Source of the DNA: Acidovorax sp. FJL06 | Lineage (GTDB): Bacteria > Pseudomonadota > Gammaproteobacteria > Burkholderiales > Burkholderiaceae_C | DNA length: 64,000 bases | NCBI RefSeq assembly: GCF_003852545.1 | Contig: NZ_QAJR01000012.1 | Span: 182,924 to 246,923 of the forward strand | Reading direction: 5' to 3' | Shown: positions 53,027 to 63,964 of the stretch, in pieces | How the letters are laid out: every line of letters begins with the position of its first letter | How positions within the stretch are numbered: position 1 is the first letter of the stretch | Position numbers and translations under genes: made by a program | The notes under the pieces: generated by a model | Database searches by the model: none | Told to the model about the DNA's origin: nothing | What the model saw: only the letters and a program-made list of their open reading frames with translations

Positions 53027-53845
53027 ATGCATCAAGACGAACACACCCTGGCCCTCGTAGGCGCCAGCCGCAGTGCCCTGGTGCGGGCTGCCACACGCCT
53101 GCTGGGCCCGACCGATGCCGAAGACGCCGTGCAGGACGCCTATGTGCGCACGCTGGAGGCCAATGCCCCCGCGCTCAACGCCGCCCAGGCCTGGTTGCTG
53201 ACGGTGGTGCGCAACCTGGCCATTGACCGTTTGCGGCGGCGCCAGTGGATGGCGCAGTGGCTGGTCGAAGCGATGCAGACGGCGCAGGGCGATGCTGCTG
53301 GCATGGTCGCGCCCTCGGCGGAGGCCGATGCGGCCCTGGCGCAGCAGGCCACGCTGGCACTGCGGCGGCTGGCGGCGCGTGTGACGCCTGCGGAGGGCGC
53401 TGTGGTGCTGCTGCATGCGGTGTTTGAGGCCAGCCATGCCGAGCTGGCGCAGGCCAGCGGCCGGTCTGAAGCGGCCAGCCGCCAGCAGCTGCGCCGCGCG
53501 TTGCAACGGCTGCGGCAGGCTGAAGATGAGGCCCGCCATGGCGATGGACGGGATGAGCCCAGGGACGCCGACCCGGCAGTGCTGCGCCTGTACCTGCAGT
53601 CACTGCAATCGCGAGACCCACAGACTCTGTGGGCCCTGCTGCGCCAGCCGCCTGTGAGTGCGCTCGCTATGCATGACTCAGTTCAATCTTTGCCATCGTC
53701 GGCCCAGCGCGCACCGGCCATGGTGGGTGGTGTGGTGCAGGTGGGCGGGCAACTGGGGCTGGTGCTCACGCTGGATGGGGTGACGCTTTGCGTGGTGCCG
53801 CTGGGGCCCCATGCCGAGCAGGCGCACGAAGCCGTGGTGGCCTAG
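53027..53845 (+). CDS. ECF-type RNA polymerase sigma factor with C-terminal extension
   Basis: A 272-residue sigma-70 family protein. Region 2 includes LGPTDAEDAVQDAYVRTLEA, with LTVVRNLAIDRLRRRQW. Region 4 is ASHAELAQASGRSEAASRQQ, LRRALQRLRQ. A further ~85 residues follow (DPAVLRLYLQSLQSRDPQTL...), as in ECF41/SigJ-like factors where a SnoaL-like domain controls activity. No anti-sigma gene is adjacent, which fits that type. The YdeI-family pseudogene follows. Confidence 0.82.
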   Translation: MHQDEHTLALVGASRSALVRAATRLLGPTDAEDAVQDAYVRTLEANAPALNAAQAWLLTVVRNLAIDRLRRRQWMAQWLVEAMQTAQGDAAGMVAPSAEADAALAQQATLALRRLAARVTPAEGAVVLLHAVFEASHAELAQASGRSEAASRQQLRRALQRLRQAEDEARHGDGRDEPRDADPAVLRLYLQSLQSRDPQTLWALLRQPPVSALAMHDSVQSLPSSAQRAPAMVGGVVQVGGQLGLVLTLDGVTLCVVPLGPHAEQAHEAVVA

Positions 53846-53917
53846 CCCGCCATCCGCATGCACGACCGCGCGACCGCAGTTGCACCGCAGGCAAGACGGC
53901 AAGACGTTCGCTCCACC

Positions 53918-54526
53918 ATGGCTCCGCAGCCCACCCCCACGTTCTTCGCCACCCCGTAGGCGTTCCGCCAGTGGCTGGAGCGCCATGCTGCCAGCGCGCC
54001 CGAGTTGCTGGTGGGCTTTCACAAAGTGGGTTCGGGCCACCCCAGCATGGGCTGGTCGGAATCCGTGGATGAAGCCCTGTGCTTTGGCTGGATCGATGGG
54101 GTGCGGCGGCGCATTGACGAGCACAGGTATTCGATCCGCTTCACCCCGCGCAAGCCTTCATCGATCTGGAGTGCGGTCAACATCGCCAAGGTGGAGCAGT
54201 TGCAGGCGGCCGGCCGCATGACGCCTGCGGGGCTGGCGGCGTTTGCCCACCGCCAGGCGCACAAGTCGGCCATCTACTCCCACGAGCAGGCGGCTGTGGC
54301 CGAGCTGCCTGTTGCGCTGCAGCGCGCGTTCCAGCGCAACAAGGCCGCGTGGCGGTACTTTCAGGAATCCACACCGCCCAGTTATCGCAAGGTCATGTTG
54401 CACTGGGTCACGTCGGCCAAGCGCGATGCCACCCGGGAGGCGCGGTTGGCAGAGTTGGTGGCCGCCTGCGCTGCGGGCGAGCGGATCGAGCTGTGGGCCA
54501 AGCGGCCACCCGTTGAAAAGACATAG
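53918..54526 (+). pseudogene. YdeI/OmdA family gene interrupted by an in-frame amber codon
   Basis: From the ATG at 53918 the frame reads MAPQPTPTFFATP, then TAG at 53957-53959, then AFRQWLERHAASAPELLVGF and, to the end, the full YdeI/OmpD-associated body (SGHPSMGWSESVDEALCFGW, VNIAKVEQLQAAGRM, AAWRYFQESTPPSYRKVMLH). The family has Glu or a similar residue at the stop position in my memory (FFATPEAFRxWLExH). A single base change explains it. Restart at TTG 54005 would lose about 29 residues. It may be a true pseudogene, an amber-suppressed gene or a sequencing error. Confidence 0.75.
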
Positions 54527-54584
54527 GCCGGCCCCCAAGCCCAAGCCACCCGCTGGGTTGCCGTGCTTGCCGTAAGCTCGCGGC

Positions 54585-55595
54585 ATGCAACAAAGAACCA
54601 TCGGACCTTTCTCCGTCTCGGCCATCGGCCTGGGCTGCATGAACCTCTCGCACGCCTATGGCGCACCGGTGTCGGCCGAGCAGGGCGAGCGCGTGCTGCT
54701 GGCCGCACTCGATGCGGGCGTGACGCTGTTCGACACCGCCACGCTGTATGGCTTTGGCGCCAACGAAACGCTGGTGGGCCGGGTGATGAAGCCGCACCGC
54801 CACCGCTTCACGCTGGCCAGCAAATGCGGCATGCAGGGCGTGGATGTGAATGGCGACGGCAAGCTGGTGCGCGTGATCGACGGCCGCCCTGCCACGCTGC
54901 GCCAAACCTGCGAAGACAGCCTGCGCCGCCTGCAGACCGAGGTGATCGACCTGTATTACCTGCACCGTTGGGACAAGAACGTGCCCATTGAAGACAGCAT
55001 GGGCGCGCTGGCCGACCTGGTGCGCGCGGGCAAGATCCGCAGCATCGGGCTGTCGGAGGTGTCGGCCGCCACGCTGCGCCGTGCGCATGCGGTGCACCCC
55101 ATTGCAGCGGTGCAGACCGAGTATTCGCTGTGGACGCGCAACCCTGAGATCGCGGTGCTGGACGCCTGTCGTGAATTGGGCACGGCCTTTGTGGCCTTCA
55201 GCCCGGTGGCGCGCGGATTCTTGTGCGGGGACTTGCGCGATGTGAGCACCCTGGACGCCAAGGACATCCGCCGCGCCATGCCGCGTTTTGCGCCCGAAGC
55301 CTATGCCGCCAACCTGCAGCTGCTGGACGGCTACCTGCAGGTGGCGCGCGATGTGGGCTGCACACCGGCGCAGCTGGCACTGGCCTGGCTGCTGCACCGG
55401 GGCGGGCACATCATCCCGATCCCGGGCACGACGAGCGTGGAGCATCTGCACGATGACCTGGGGGCTGTGGATGTGACGCTGGACGCGGCCACGGTGCAGC
55501 GCCTGGATGGGCTCATCAACCAGAACACGGTGGTGGGCGCGCGCTACAACGCGCAGAACGCCAGCGAGGTGGACACCGAGGCTTTTGCGGGTTGA
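54585..55595 (+). CDS. aldo/keto reductase
   Basis: A 336-residue aldo/keto reductase. The tetrad is visible: Asp in LFDTATLYG, Tyr in TLYGFG, Lys in LASKCG, and His in LYYLHRWDKN. The NADP-binding end IPIPGTTSVEHLHDDL is intact. It resembles the AKR13-type YdhF/IolS-like proteins found alone in many genomes. The substrate is unknown. A pair of REP-like repeats follows the stop codon. Confidence 0.92.
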   Translation: MQQRTIGPFSVSAIGLGCMNLSHAYGAPVSAEQGERVLLAALDAGVTLFDTATLYGFGANETLVGRVMKPHRHRFTLASKCGMQGVDVNGDGKLVRVIDGRPATLRQTCEDSLRRLQTEVIDLYYLHRWDKNVPIEDSMGALADLVRAGKIRSIGLSEVSAATLRRAHAVHPIAAVQTEYSLWTRNPEIAVLDACRELGTAFVAFSPVARGFLCGDLRDVSTLDAKDIRRAMPRFAPEAYAANLQLLDGYLQVARDVGCTPAQLALAWLLHRGGHIIPIPGTTSVEHLHDDLGAVDVTLDAATVQRLDGLINQNTVVGARYNAQNASEVDTEAFAG

Positions 55596-55620
55596 TACCG
55601 GTATGCGTTCAGAAATATCA

Positions 55621-55706
55621 ATTCGTTCACGCTGAGCCTGTCGAAGCGCCGCGCGGGGCGCAGGCAGGCCTGTCCTGAGCCCGTCGAAGGGCTCAGCCCG
55701 AACGGT
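55621..55706. repeat. REP-like repeat family 3 (two inverted arms)
   Basis: TTCGTTCACGCTGAGCCTGT followed by CGAAG, and TCCTGAGCCCGTCGAAGGGC followed by TCAGCCCGAACGG, form two related units. Both match those at 33901 and 45096. It lies between the convergent aldo/keto reductase and gap genes and can fold as hairpins. Confidence 0.75.
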
Positions 55707-55748
55707 TCTTGTTGATTGAACGCAAACGGGTATGAATGAGCCCCGGGC

Positions 55749-55784
55749 AAAAAAAAGCCGGTAGCCTTGGCAGGCGACCGGCTT
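55749..55784 (-). terminator. rho-independent terminator of the tkt-gap unit
   Basis: A 12-bp stem, AAGCCGGTAGCC / GGCGACCGGCTT with one mismatch, and a 6-base loop. On the minus strand it is followed by a run of eight T. It lies about 95 bp after the gap stop codon. Confidence 0.85.
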
Positions 55785-55877
55785 GAACAGGGTAGTTGCT
55801 TCTAGCGCTTCTTCATCTCATCTCAAACAGCATGGGGCTGTGCAGCGGGTGGGCTGGCGCAACCCCGTGGCGTGGTC

Positions 55878-59064
<3,187 letters not shown>

Positions 59065-59099
59065 GGGGGAGGGTTCAGGGTGGGTGGTTCAGGGGAAAC

Positions 59100-59114
59100 C
59101 CGGTATTTTACCGG
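59100..59114. promoter_or_regulatory. small dyad between tkt and the SpeD-fusion gene
   Basis: A perfect 6-bp dyad with a 3-base gap, CCGGTATTTTACCGG, 36 bp before the tkt start codon and 73 bp before the fusion gene. It is AT-centred, in a GC-rich spacer of 123 bp. It may be an operator for either direction. No regulator can be named. Confidence 0.35.
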
Positions 59115-59187
59115 CTGGCCTCGGGGGGGCGCGCGCAGGCCCTGCGGGAGGCCAGGGTCTCGGCGGCAATGCACTACAGTGCGGGCC

Positions 59188-60321
59188 ATGCAAGGACTGC
59201 ACCTCACCGCCGATCTCCAGGGCTGCCGCTGCGCCAGCGCCTGGCTGCTGGATGCCACCGCCCTGGGGGGCGCCTGTACCGACGCCGTGCGTGCGGCCGG
59301 GCTGCAGGCCGTGGGGCAGTTGTTCCACGCGTTTCCGGCCACCGCCCAGGGCCCCGGGGGGGTGACGGCGACGGTGCTGCTGGCGGAGTCGCACCTGTGC
59401 GTGCACACCTGGCCCGAGCAGTGCGCCGTGACGCTGGATGTGTATGTGTGCAACTTCGGCGCCGACCATTCGGCCAAGGCGCATGCCCTGATGGACGCGC
59501 TGCTGGCGCTGTTCGAGCCCACGGCCGTGGACCGCCACGCCCTGCAGCGTGGCGCGGTGAATGTCCCCAGCCCCCAGGTTCCCGCCATGCTGCTGGCCGC
59601 AGGCCGGGGCGAGCGCATGCGCCCCCTGACCGACACCACGCCCAAGCCCCTGCTGCAGGTGCAGGGCCAGCCGCTGCTGCAGTGGCACCTGGCGGCGCTG
59701 CAGGCGGCGGGTGTGGAGCAGGTGCTCATCAACACCGCCTGGCTGGGCCGTCAGATCAGCGATTGTTTTTCAAGTGTTTTTGGCCTCGAGCGATTGATAG
59801 GCAAGCGCAAGCAGCTATCAATTTCATACTCCCACGAAGGCGCGGACTTTGGCGCTGCGCTGGAGACGGCGGGCGGCATTGCGCGCGCGCTGCCGCAACT
59901 GGGCCCCGTGTTCTGGCTGGCGGCGGGCGATGTGTTTGCGCCCGACTTTGTGTTCGACCGTGCCGCCGTGCAGGCCTTCGAGGCCAGCGGCCACCTGGCC
60001 CACCTGTGGCTGGTGCCCAACCCCGCGCACAACCCGCGCGGCGATTTCGGCCTGTCGGCCGACGGCCTGGCGCTGAACCTGCCCGCCGACGATCCCACGC
60101 CGCGCTACACCTACAGCACCATCGCGCTGCTGCGCGCCGAGCTGTTTGCGCCGCCCTGGTGCGACATCCCGGCGGGCAACCCCGGTGGCATCAAAGCCCC
60201 GCTGGCGCCGCTGCTGCGCCGTGCGATGGACAATGGCCGCGTCAGTGCGCAGCTCTACACCGGCCGCTGGACCGATGTGGGCACGCCCGAGCGGCTGGCG
60301 CAACTGAACCAACCCGGCTGA
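59188..60321 (+). CDS. fusion: SpeD-type S-adenosylmethionine decarboxylase domain + MurU-like nucleotidyltransferase
   Basis: A 377-residue protein of two unrelated domains in one frame. Residues 1-~125 are a class 1b SpeD. The self-cleavage pair Glu67-Ser68 (LLAESHLCVHTWPE), His73 and Cys88 sit at the same spacing as Ser63, His68 and Cys83 of the Bacillus/Thermotoga enzymes. Residues ~132-377 are a sugar-1-phosphate nucleotidyltransferase of the MurU kind (LLAAGRGERMRPLTDTTPKP, ETAGGIARALP, YTGRWTDVGTPERL). An internal ATG (59587) could start the second domain. Residues ~193-214 are encoded by an interspersed repeat. Confidence 0.85.
   Translation: MQGLHLTADLQGCRCASAWLLDATALGGACTDAVRAAGLQAVGQLFHAFPATAQGPGGVTATVLLAESHLCVHTWPEQCAVTLDVYVCNFGADHSAKAHALMDALLALFEPTAVDRHALQRGAVNVPSPQVPAMLLAAGRGERMRPLTDTTPKPLLQVQGQPLLQWHLAALQAAGVEQVLINTAWLGRQISDCFSSVFGLERLIGKRKQLSISYSHEGADFGAALETAGGIARALPQLGPVFWLAAGDVFAPDFVFDRAAVQAFEASGHLAHLWLVPNPAHNPRGDFGLSADGLALNLPADDPTPRYTYSTIALLRAELFAPPWCDIPAGNPGGIKAPLAPLLRRAMDNGRVSAQLYTGRWTDVGTPERLAQLNQPG
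59764..59830 (-). repeat. interspersed repeat family 1, copy g, inside a coding region
   Basis: On the minus strand GTATGAAATTGATAGCTGCT is followed by TGCGCTTGCCTATCAATCGC, TCGAGGCC and AAAAACACTTGAAAAAC, a full-length family 1 unit. It lies within the nucleotidyltransferase part of the SpeD fusion without breaking the frame, adding about 22 residues between the strand LINTAWLGRQI and SYSHEG. Confidence 0.8.
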
Positions 60322-60338
60322 AGCCGGGCCGCCGATCT

Positions 60339-62042
60339 TTAATCCGCTGGCCTAGCTGAAGGCGCTTGCGTGGATACCGGCTGACTGCCCAGCATGCCCG
60401 CCAGGCTCTGCGCCATGCCGGTAATGCCTTCGTTGGACAGGCCGGCATCCTTCATCACCGCATCCACGATGGGTTTGGCAATCTGGTACTGCAGGGCAGA
60501 GTTCATGACCTGTTCCGGGAAGGTGCCCTGCGCCCCGTTGCCACCTGTCGCCGTGCCCTGGCTGCCAGGCATGCCGCCCACCTGCACGATGCGGATCGAG
60601 TCGATCTTCTCCATGGGGCGCACGGCCTGCTCGATGATCTGGGGCAACTGCTGCAGCAGCAGGCTGCGCACCTGCAGGTCCACCTGTGCGGCCGATAGGG
60701 TGTTGAGTGCCTCGTTCAGTGCGCGCTTGCCTTCGGCGTCTGCCAGGGCTGCGGCCTGGCGGGCGCGTGCCTCGATGGTGATGGCCTCGGCACGGTCGAG
60801 CGCGGCCTCCTTCTCGGCCGATGCCGACACCCGGATTGCGATGGCGTTCTGTTCTGCGTCCTTGGAGGCCTCGATCAGCTGGATGTTCTTGTCGCGCTCG
60901 GCCACCGCCACCTGGCGCGCGGTGTTCACGGCTTCCTCGGCCTTCACGGCCTCGGCGCGCGCCAGGTTGGCGGCGGCGTCGGCGTCGGACTGCTCGCGCG
61001 ACTTGGTGGCAATGGCGATCTGCGTGTCCTGGCGCGCGATTTCCACCTGCTTGCGCTGCTCGGCGCGCTTGGTCTCGGTGTGGCGCTCCAGCTCGATCTC
61101 GCGCGTCTGGATCACCAGGTTCTTCTCGATCTCGGCGGCCTTGATTTCGCGCTCGGCCTCGATGCGCTTCTGGCTCACCTGGCGCTCGGCCTCGATCTTG
61201 GCGGCCTCGGCCTCGCGGCTGCGCTCGGCCTGCTGCGTGGCGATCAGCGCGGCCTGCTCGGCACGGGTGGTCTCGATCTCGCGCTTTTGCGAGAGCGAGG
61301 CGAACTCCTGGTCCTTCTCGATGGTGAGCTTCTGGCGCGTGGCCTCCAGGTCCTTGGTGCGCACCTGCACCTCGGTGTCCTGCTCCACGTCGTTGCGCTG
61401 CTTGCGCCGCGCCTCGGTCTGCTCGGTCAGGCGTGTCAGGCCCTCGGCGTCGAAGGCGTTGTTGGGGTTGAAGAACTGCTTTTCGGTCTGGTCCAGGCTG
61501 GTCAGCGAGACGGATTCGAGTTCCAGGCCGTTCTTCTCCAGGTCTTCGGCCACCGCGTTCTGCACGGCCTGCACGAAGTCGCGGCGCTTGTCCTGCAGCT
61601 CCTGGATGGTCATGGTGGCGGCGGTGGCGCGCAGCGAGTCGACGAACTTGTCTTCCACCAGGGCCTTGAGCTCCTCGGGGCTCATGGTGCGGGCGCCCAG
61701 CGTTTGGGCGGCGATGCTCACGGCCTCTTCGGTCTGTTTGACGCGCACGAAGAAGGCCGCCGTCACGTCCACACGCATGCGGTCCTTGGTGATCAAGCTT
61801 TCCTTGGCGCGGCGCACCACCTCGAGTTTCAGGGTGTTCATGTTCACCAGCACGCGCTCGTGGAACACTGGCAGCAGAATGGCGCCGCCATCCATGATGA
61901 CTTTCTGGCCACCCAGGCCCGTGCGCACAAACGCGGTCTCCTTGGTGGAGCGCTTGTACAGGCGCGAAAACACGATGCCAATGGTCAGCAGGGCCAGCAG
62001 GGCAATGCCCGCAATCGCGCCCATTTCGATCAGGTTGCTCAT
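60339..62042 (-). CDS. yqiK: flotillin/YqiK family membrane protein
   Basis: A 567-residue flotillin-like protein. One N-terminal helix (IAGIALLALLTIGIVFSRLY) is followed by an SPFH/PHB domain (residues ~30-200; ETAFVRTGLGGQKVIMDGG) and a long Ala/Glu/Lys coiled coil (~205-440). A Gln/Pro-rich end carries the family oligomer part (LLLQQLPQIIEQAVRPMEKI). It is the last gene of the operon with yqiJ and pspA. Such proteins organise membrane microdomains and respond to envelope stress. Confidence 0.93.
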   Translation of the reverse strand: MSNLIEMGAIAGIALLALLTIGIVFSRLYKRSTKETAFVRTGLGGQKVIMDGGAILLPVFHERVLVNMNTLKLEVVRRAKESLITKDRMRVDVTAAFFVRVKQTEEAVSIAAQTLGARTMSPEELKALVEDKFVDSLRATAATMTIQELQDKRRDFVQAVQNAVAEDLEKNGLELESVSLTSLDQTEKQFFNPNNAFDAEGLTRLTEQTEARRKQRNDVEQDTEVQVRTKDLEATRQKLTIEKDQEFASLSQKREIETTRAEQAALIATQQAERSREAEAAKIEAERQVSQKRIEAEREIKAAEIEKNLVIQTREIELERHTETKRAEQRKQVEIARQDTQIAIATKSREQSDADAAANLARAEAVKAEEAVNTARQVAVAERDKNIQLIEASKDAEQNAIAIRVSASAEKEAALDRAEAITIEARARQAAALADAEGKRALNEALNTLSAAQVDLQVRSLLLQQLPQIIEQAVRPMEKIDSIRIVQVGGMPGSQGTATGGNGAQGTFPEQVMNSALQYQIAKPIVDAVMKDAGLSNEGITGMAQSLAGMLGSQPVSTQAPSARPAD

Positions 62043-62094
62043 TTCTCGGACTCTCCCTCGGTTGGTTTGGTGTTGGTGTGGCGGTTTCTCGTGC

Positions 62095-62727
62095 TTACAT
62101 CAGTCCCGGATGAGGGTTGGCAATGCAGCGATAGAAGGCGCCGATTTTGCGCACGATGAGTATCTGAGCACCTTCGGCGAAGACTTCGTCGTCCACATTG
62201 GGCTCCACCATCAGGTAGTGGGTGCGGCCATGGGCATCGCGTACGCGTGCTTGCGCGGCGAGCCCCCGTCGGGCTGCGCCGGCAGACACAACGCCGGGCC
62301 GCCCGATCAGTGACATCTCGCTCACGGCCGAGGTCTCATCGCGCGGGATGATGTGAGCGATCAGTGCTCCCAGGCTGCGCACGGTGGCCATGCCCGGGGC
62401 CACCGCCACCAGGCCCGCCAGCCAGACGGGGAGGTAGACCCCCAGCAACCCATGGGCTACCTTTTGGAGGCTGTAGCCGAACACGGCATAGCCCGCGAGG
62501 AACAGGACAAGCAGCACCAGCGACGGGACTTTGCCGATGTGTAGCCAGCCCAGCACCCGGTCCAGACCGGTATCGCCGTCGATGTCGGGCAGCAGGTCAT
62601 CCAGCCAGTTGCTTGGGCTCAGCGAGATCAGCATGCCCAAGCCTTCCACCAGTGCAATGCCCACAATGAGCGCAAAGGCCACGCCGAAAGGCCAGGTCTC
62701 CGCGGCCGTGAACAGTCCTACGATCAC
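62095..62727 (-). CDS. yqiJ: YqiJ-type inner membrane protein (OB-fold, NfeD-like)
   Basis: A 210-residue membrane protein. Three hydrophobic stretches (FGVAFALIVGIALVEGLGML, VPSLVLLVLFLAGYAVFGYS, LPVWLAGLVAVAPGMATVRS) precede a C-terminal OB-fold-like domain (RRGLAAQARVRDAHGRTHYL). The GTG start overlaps the pspA stop (GTGA). It is a companion of flotillin-like YqiK in many bacteria and likely forms the membrane base of that complex. Confidence 0.9.
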   Translation of the reverse strand: MIVGLFTAAETWPFGVAFALIVGIALVEGLGMLISLSPSNWLDDLLPDIDGDTGLDRVLGWLHIGKVPSLVLLVLFLAGYAVFGYSLQKVAHGLLGVYLPVWLAGLVAVAPGMATVRSLGALIAHIIPRDETSAVSEMSLIGRPGVVSAGAARRGLAAQARVRDAHGRTHYLMVEPNVDDEVFAEGAQILIVRKIGAFYRCIANPHPGLM

Positions 62728-63395
62728 GATTGCCCCGTCTTCAAGCGGGCCATGCGTTCGGCGATCTTGTTTTCTCGCACCAGGTCGTCAAGCTCCTTGA
62801 GTTTTGCGGCTTGGTCCAGTGTGTTGCTGCGGTCCGTGCCTGACAGGCCTGTCTGGCGCGTGTAGATGCGGTCGAAAGCGCCAGTCACGGCATCCATCCG
62901 GTCTGCGGAGCTTGTGTTGCCATATTGAGGCGATGCCGCCTGGTTGGTACTGGCGCGGCTCTTGCGAAAGGCTTCGAGCGCATCGGCCATCTCGCGTTGT
63001 TTGGCTAACAAGGCGGCCACATAGCCTGTCAGCTCACTCTCTTGCCGGGCCAGTTCGGCCAGTGTGGTTTCAAGCACCGGAATTTGGGCCTCAATGTCGA
63101 GTTGGCGGGCCACCGCTGCCCGCGCCAGGTCTTCGCGACCGGCTGCCAACGCCTGGTCGATTTGCTCGGCCAGCGTGCCGTGCTGCCCATTGAGGTGGGC
63201 ATGCTGCTGCTGGGCCAGATGCCGGTTGGCACTGACCAGCCCCAATTCATGGCGCACATCGCCGATGACGGCGTTTGCTTCGCGCAGTGACTGCTCCATG
63301 ATGGCCAACGGGGCTTGGTTTTCCAGGCGATCTACCAGCGCATGCACGCTGCCGGTGATGACGCGTCCTACGCGTGTCTTGAGCGAATCTGCCAT
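62724..63395 (-). CDS. PspA/IM30 family protein
   Basis: A 223-residue PspA-family protein. The N-terminal amphipathic helix (LKTRVGRVITGSVHALVDRL) and the long coiled coil (LVSANRHLAQQQHAHLNGQH, ARQLDIEAQIPVLETTLAEL) are typical. It differs from the classic phage-shock PspA in its C-terminus (TLDQAAKLKELDDLVRENKI), like YjfJ. The stop overlaps the GTG start of yqiJ, and the next gene upstream ends 1 bp away. It would coat stressed inner membrane. Confidence 0.9.
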   Translation of the reverse strand: MADSLKTRVGRVITGSVHALVDRLENQAPLAIMEQSLREANAVIGDVRHELGLVSANRHLAQQQHAHLNGQHGTLAEQIDQALAAGREDLARAAVARQLDIEAQIPVLETTLAELARQESELTGYVAALLAKQREMADALEAFRKSRASTNQAASPQYGNTSSADRMDAVTGAFDRIYTRQTGLSGTDRSNTLDQAAKLKELDDLVRENKIAERMARLKTGQS

Positions 63396-63396
63396 G

Positions 63397-63915
63397 TCAG
63401 GCTCCTTTTGAGACGGGGGAATGAATGGTGTGGGCCAGCTCCAGGGTTGCAGCGGCGTGGCGTTGCACGACGGCGGGATCGTAAGCGCTGGCCTGTGTGG
63501 TGGTGGCTTGCCGCAGTAGCGTCTCACTGAGGGCAAAGCCCCGCCGCACCAGAAGGTCTTCAAGGCGGGATGCCTCTTGCTCTGTGCTCGGAGCGTTGCT
63601 CACTACGATGGCCAGGCAAGTGGTGACGTGGTCCAGCATGGCGTTGAGCACTTCTGAATGCCGCCCCGTCTGGCCCTCGGTTCGTACCAACGATTCGCGC
63701 AGCCGGCCCGTGATGTCGCGCGCCCAGGCATGGGCTGCCACGTAGTCCATGGCGCTATCGTGGTGGCGCTTGAGCTGGCCTAGCAGCACACGCACTTTGT
63801 CACTGTTGGTGGTGGCGCCTTCTACCTGCAACTGCGCCAACCAGAGGTAAAGGTCGCTCGGTATGCGGGCAGAGAGGGGCTCCATGGTGGTGGAGGTGGT
63901 GGCCATGGCATCCAT
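63397..63915 (-). CDS. uncharacterised protein at the head of the pspA-yqiJ-yqiK operon
   Basis: A 172-residue soluble, mostly helical protein. Residues ~10-50 (LSARIPSDLYLWLAQLQVEG, TTNSDKVRVLLGQLKRHHDS) look like a ribbon-helix-helix-type DNA-binding or dimerisation motif: SARIP strand, then two helices. The rest has no known domain. It begins MDAMATT with either ATG (63915 or 63906) possible. It ends 1 bp before pspA, so it is cotranscribed. It may be the operon's own regulator; that is inference. Confidence 0.65.
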   Translation of the reverse strand: MDAMATTSTTMEPLSARIPSDLYLWLAQLQVEGATTNSDKVRVLLGQLKRHHDSAMDYVAAHAWARDITGRLRESLVRTEGQTGRHSEVLNAMLDHVTTCLAIVVSNAPSTEQEASRLEDLLVRRGFALSETLLRQATTTQASAYDPAVVQRHAAATLELAHTIHSPVSKGA

Positions 63916-63936
63916 CCAGAAGTGGTCTTGAATGCG

Positions 63937-63964
63937 ATGGTATTCATTTGAATTCGTTTGTCAA
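63937..63964 (-). promoter_or_regulatory. promoter of the pspA-yqiJ-yqiK operon
   Basis: On the minus strand a perfect -35 TTGACA (63964-63959) is followed after 16 bp by TACCAT (63942-63937), 22 bp before the start codon. The -35 lies within the dyad TTCGTT-TGTC-AACGAA (63953-63968), flanked by AATTCG/CGAATT arms at 63951 and 63979. Together they suggest a repressor-controlled sigma-70 promoter rather than sigma-54. Confidence 0.6.

Noticed and set aside
60394-62313. 639-codon open frame on the plus strand opposite yqiK
   Set aside because: It is very rich in Ser, Ala and Arg, the expected complement of the Ala/Glu/Lys coiled coil of flotillin. No homology-like pattern or RBS.
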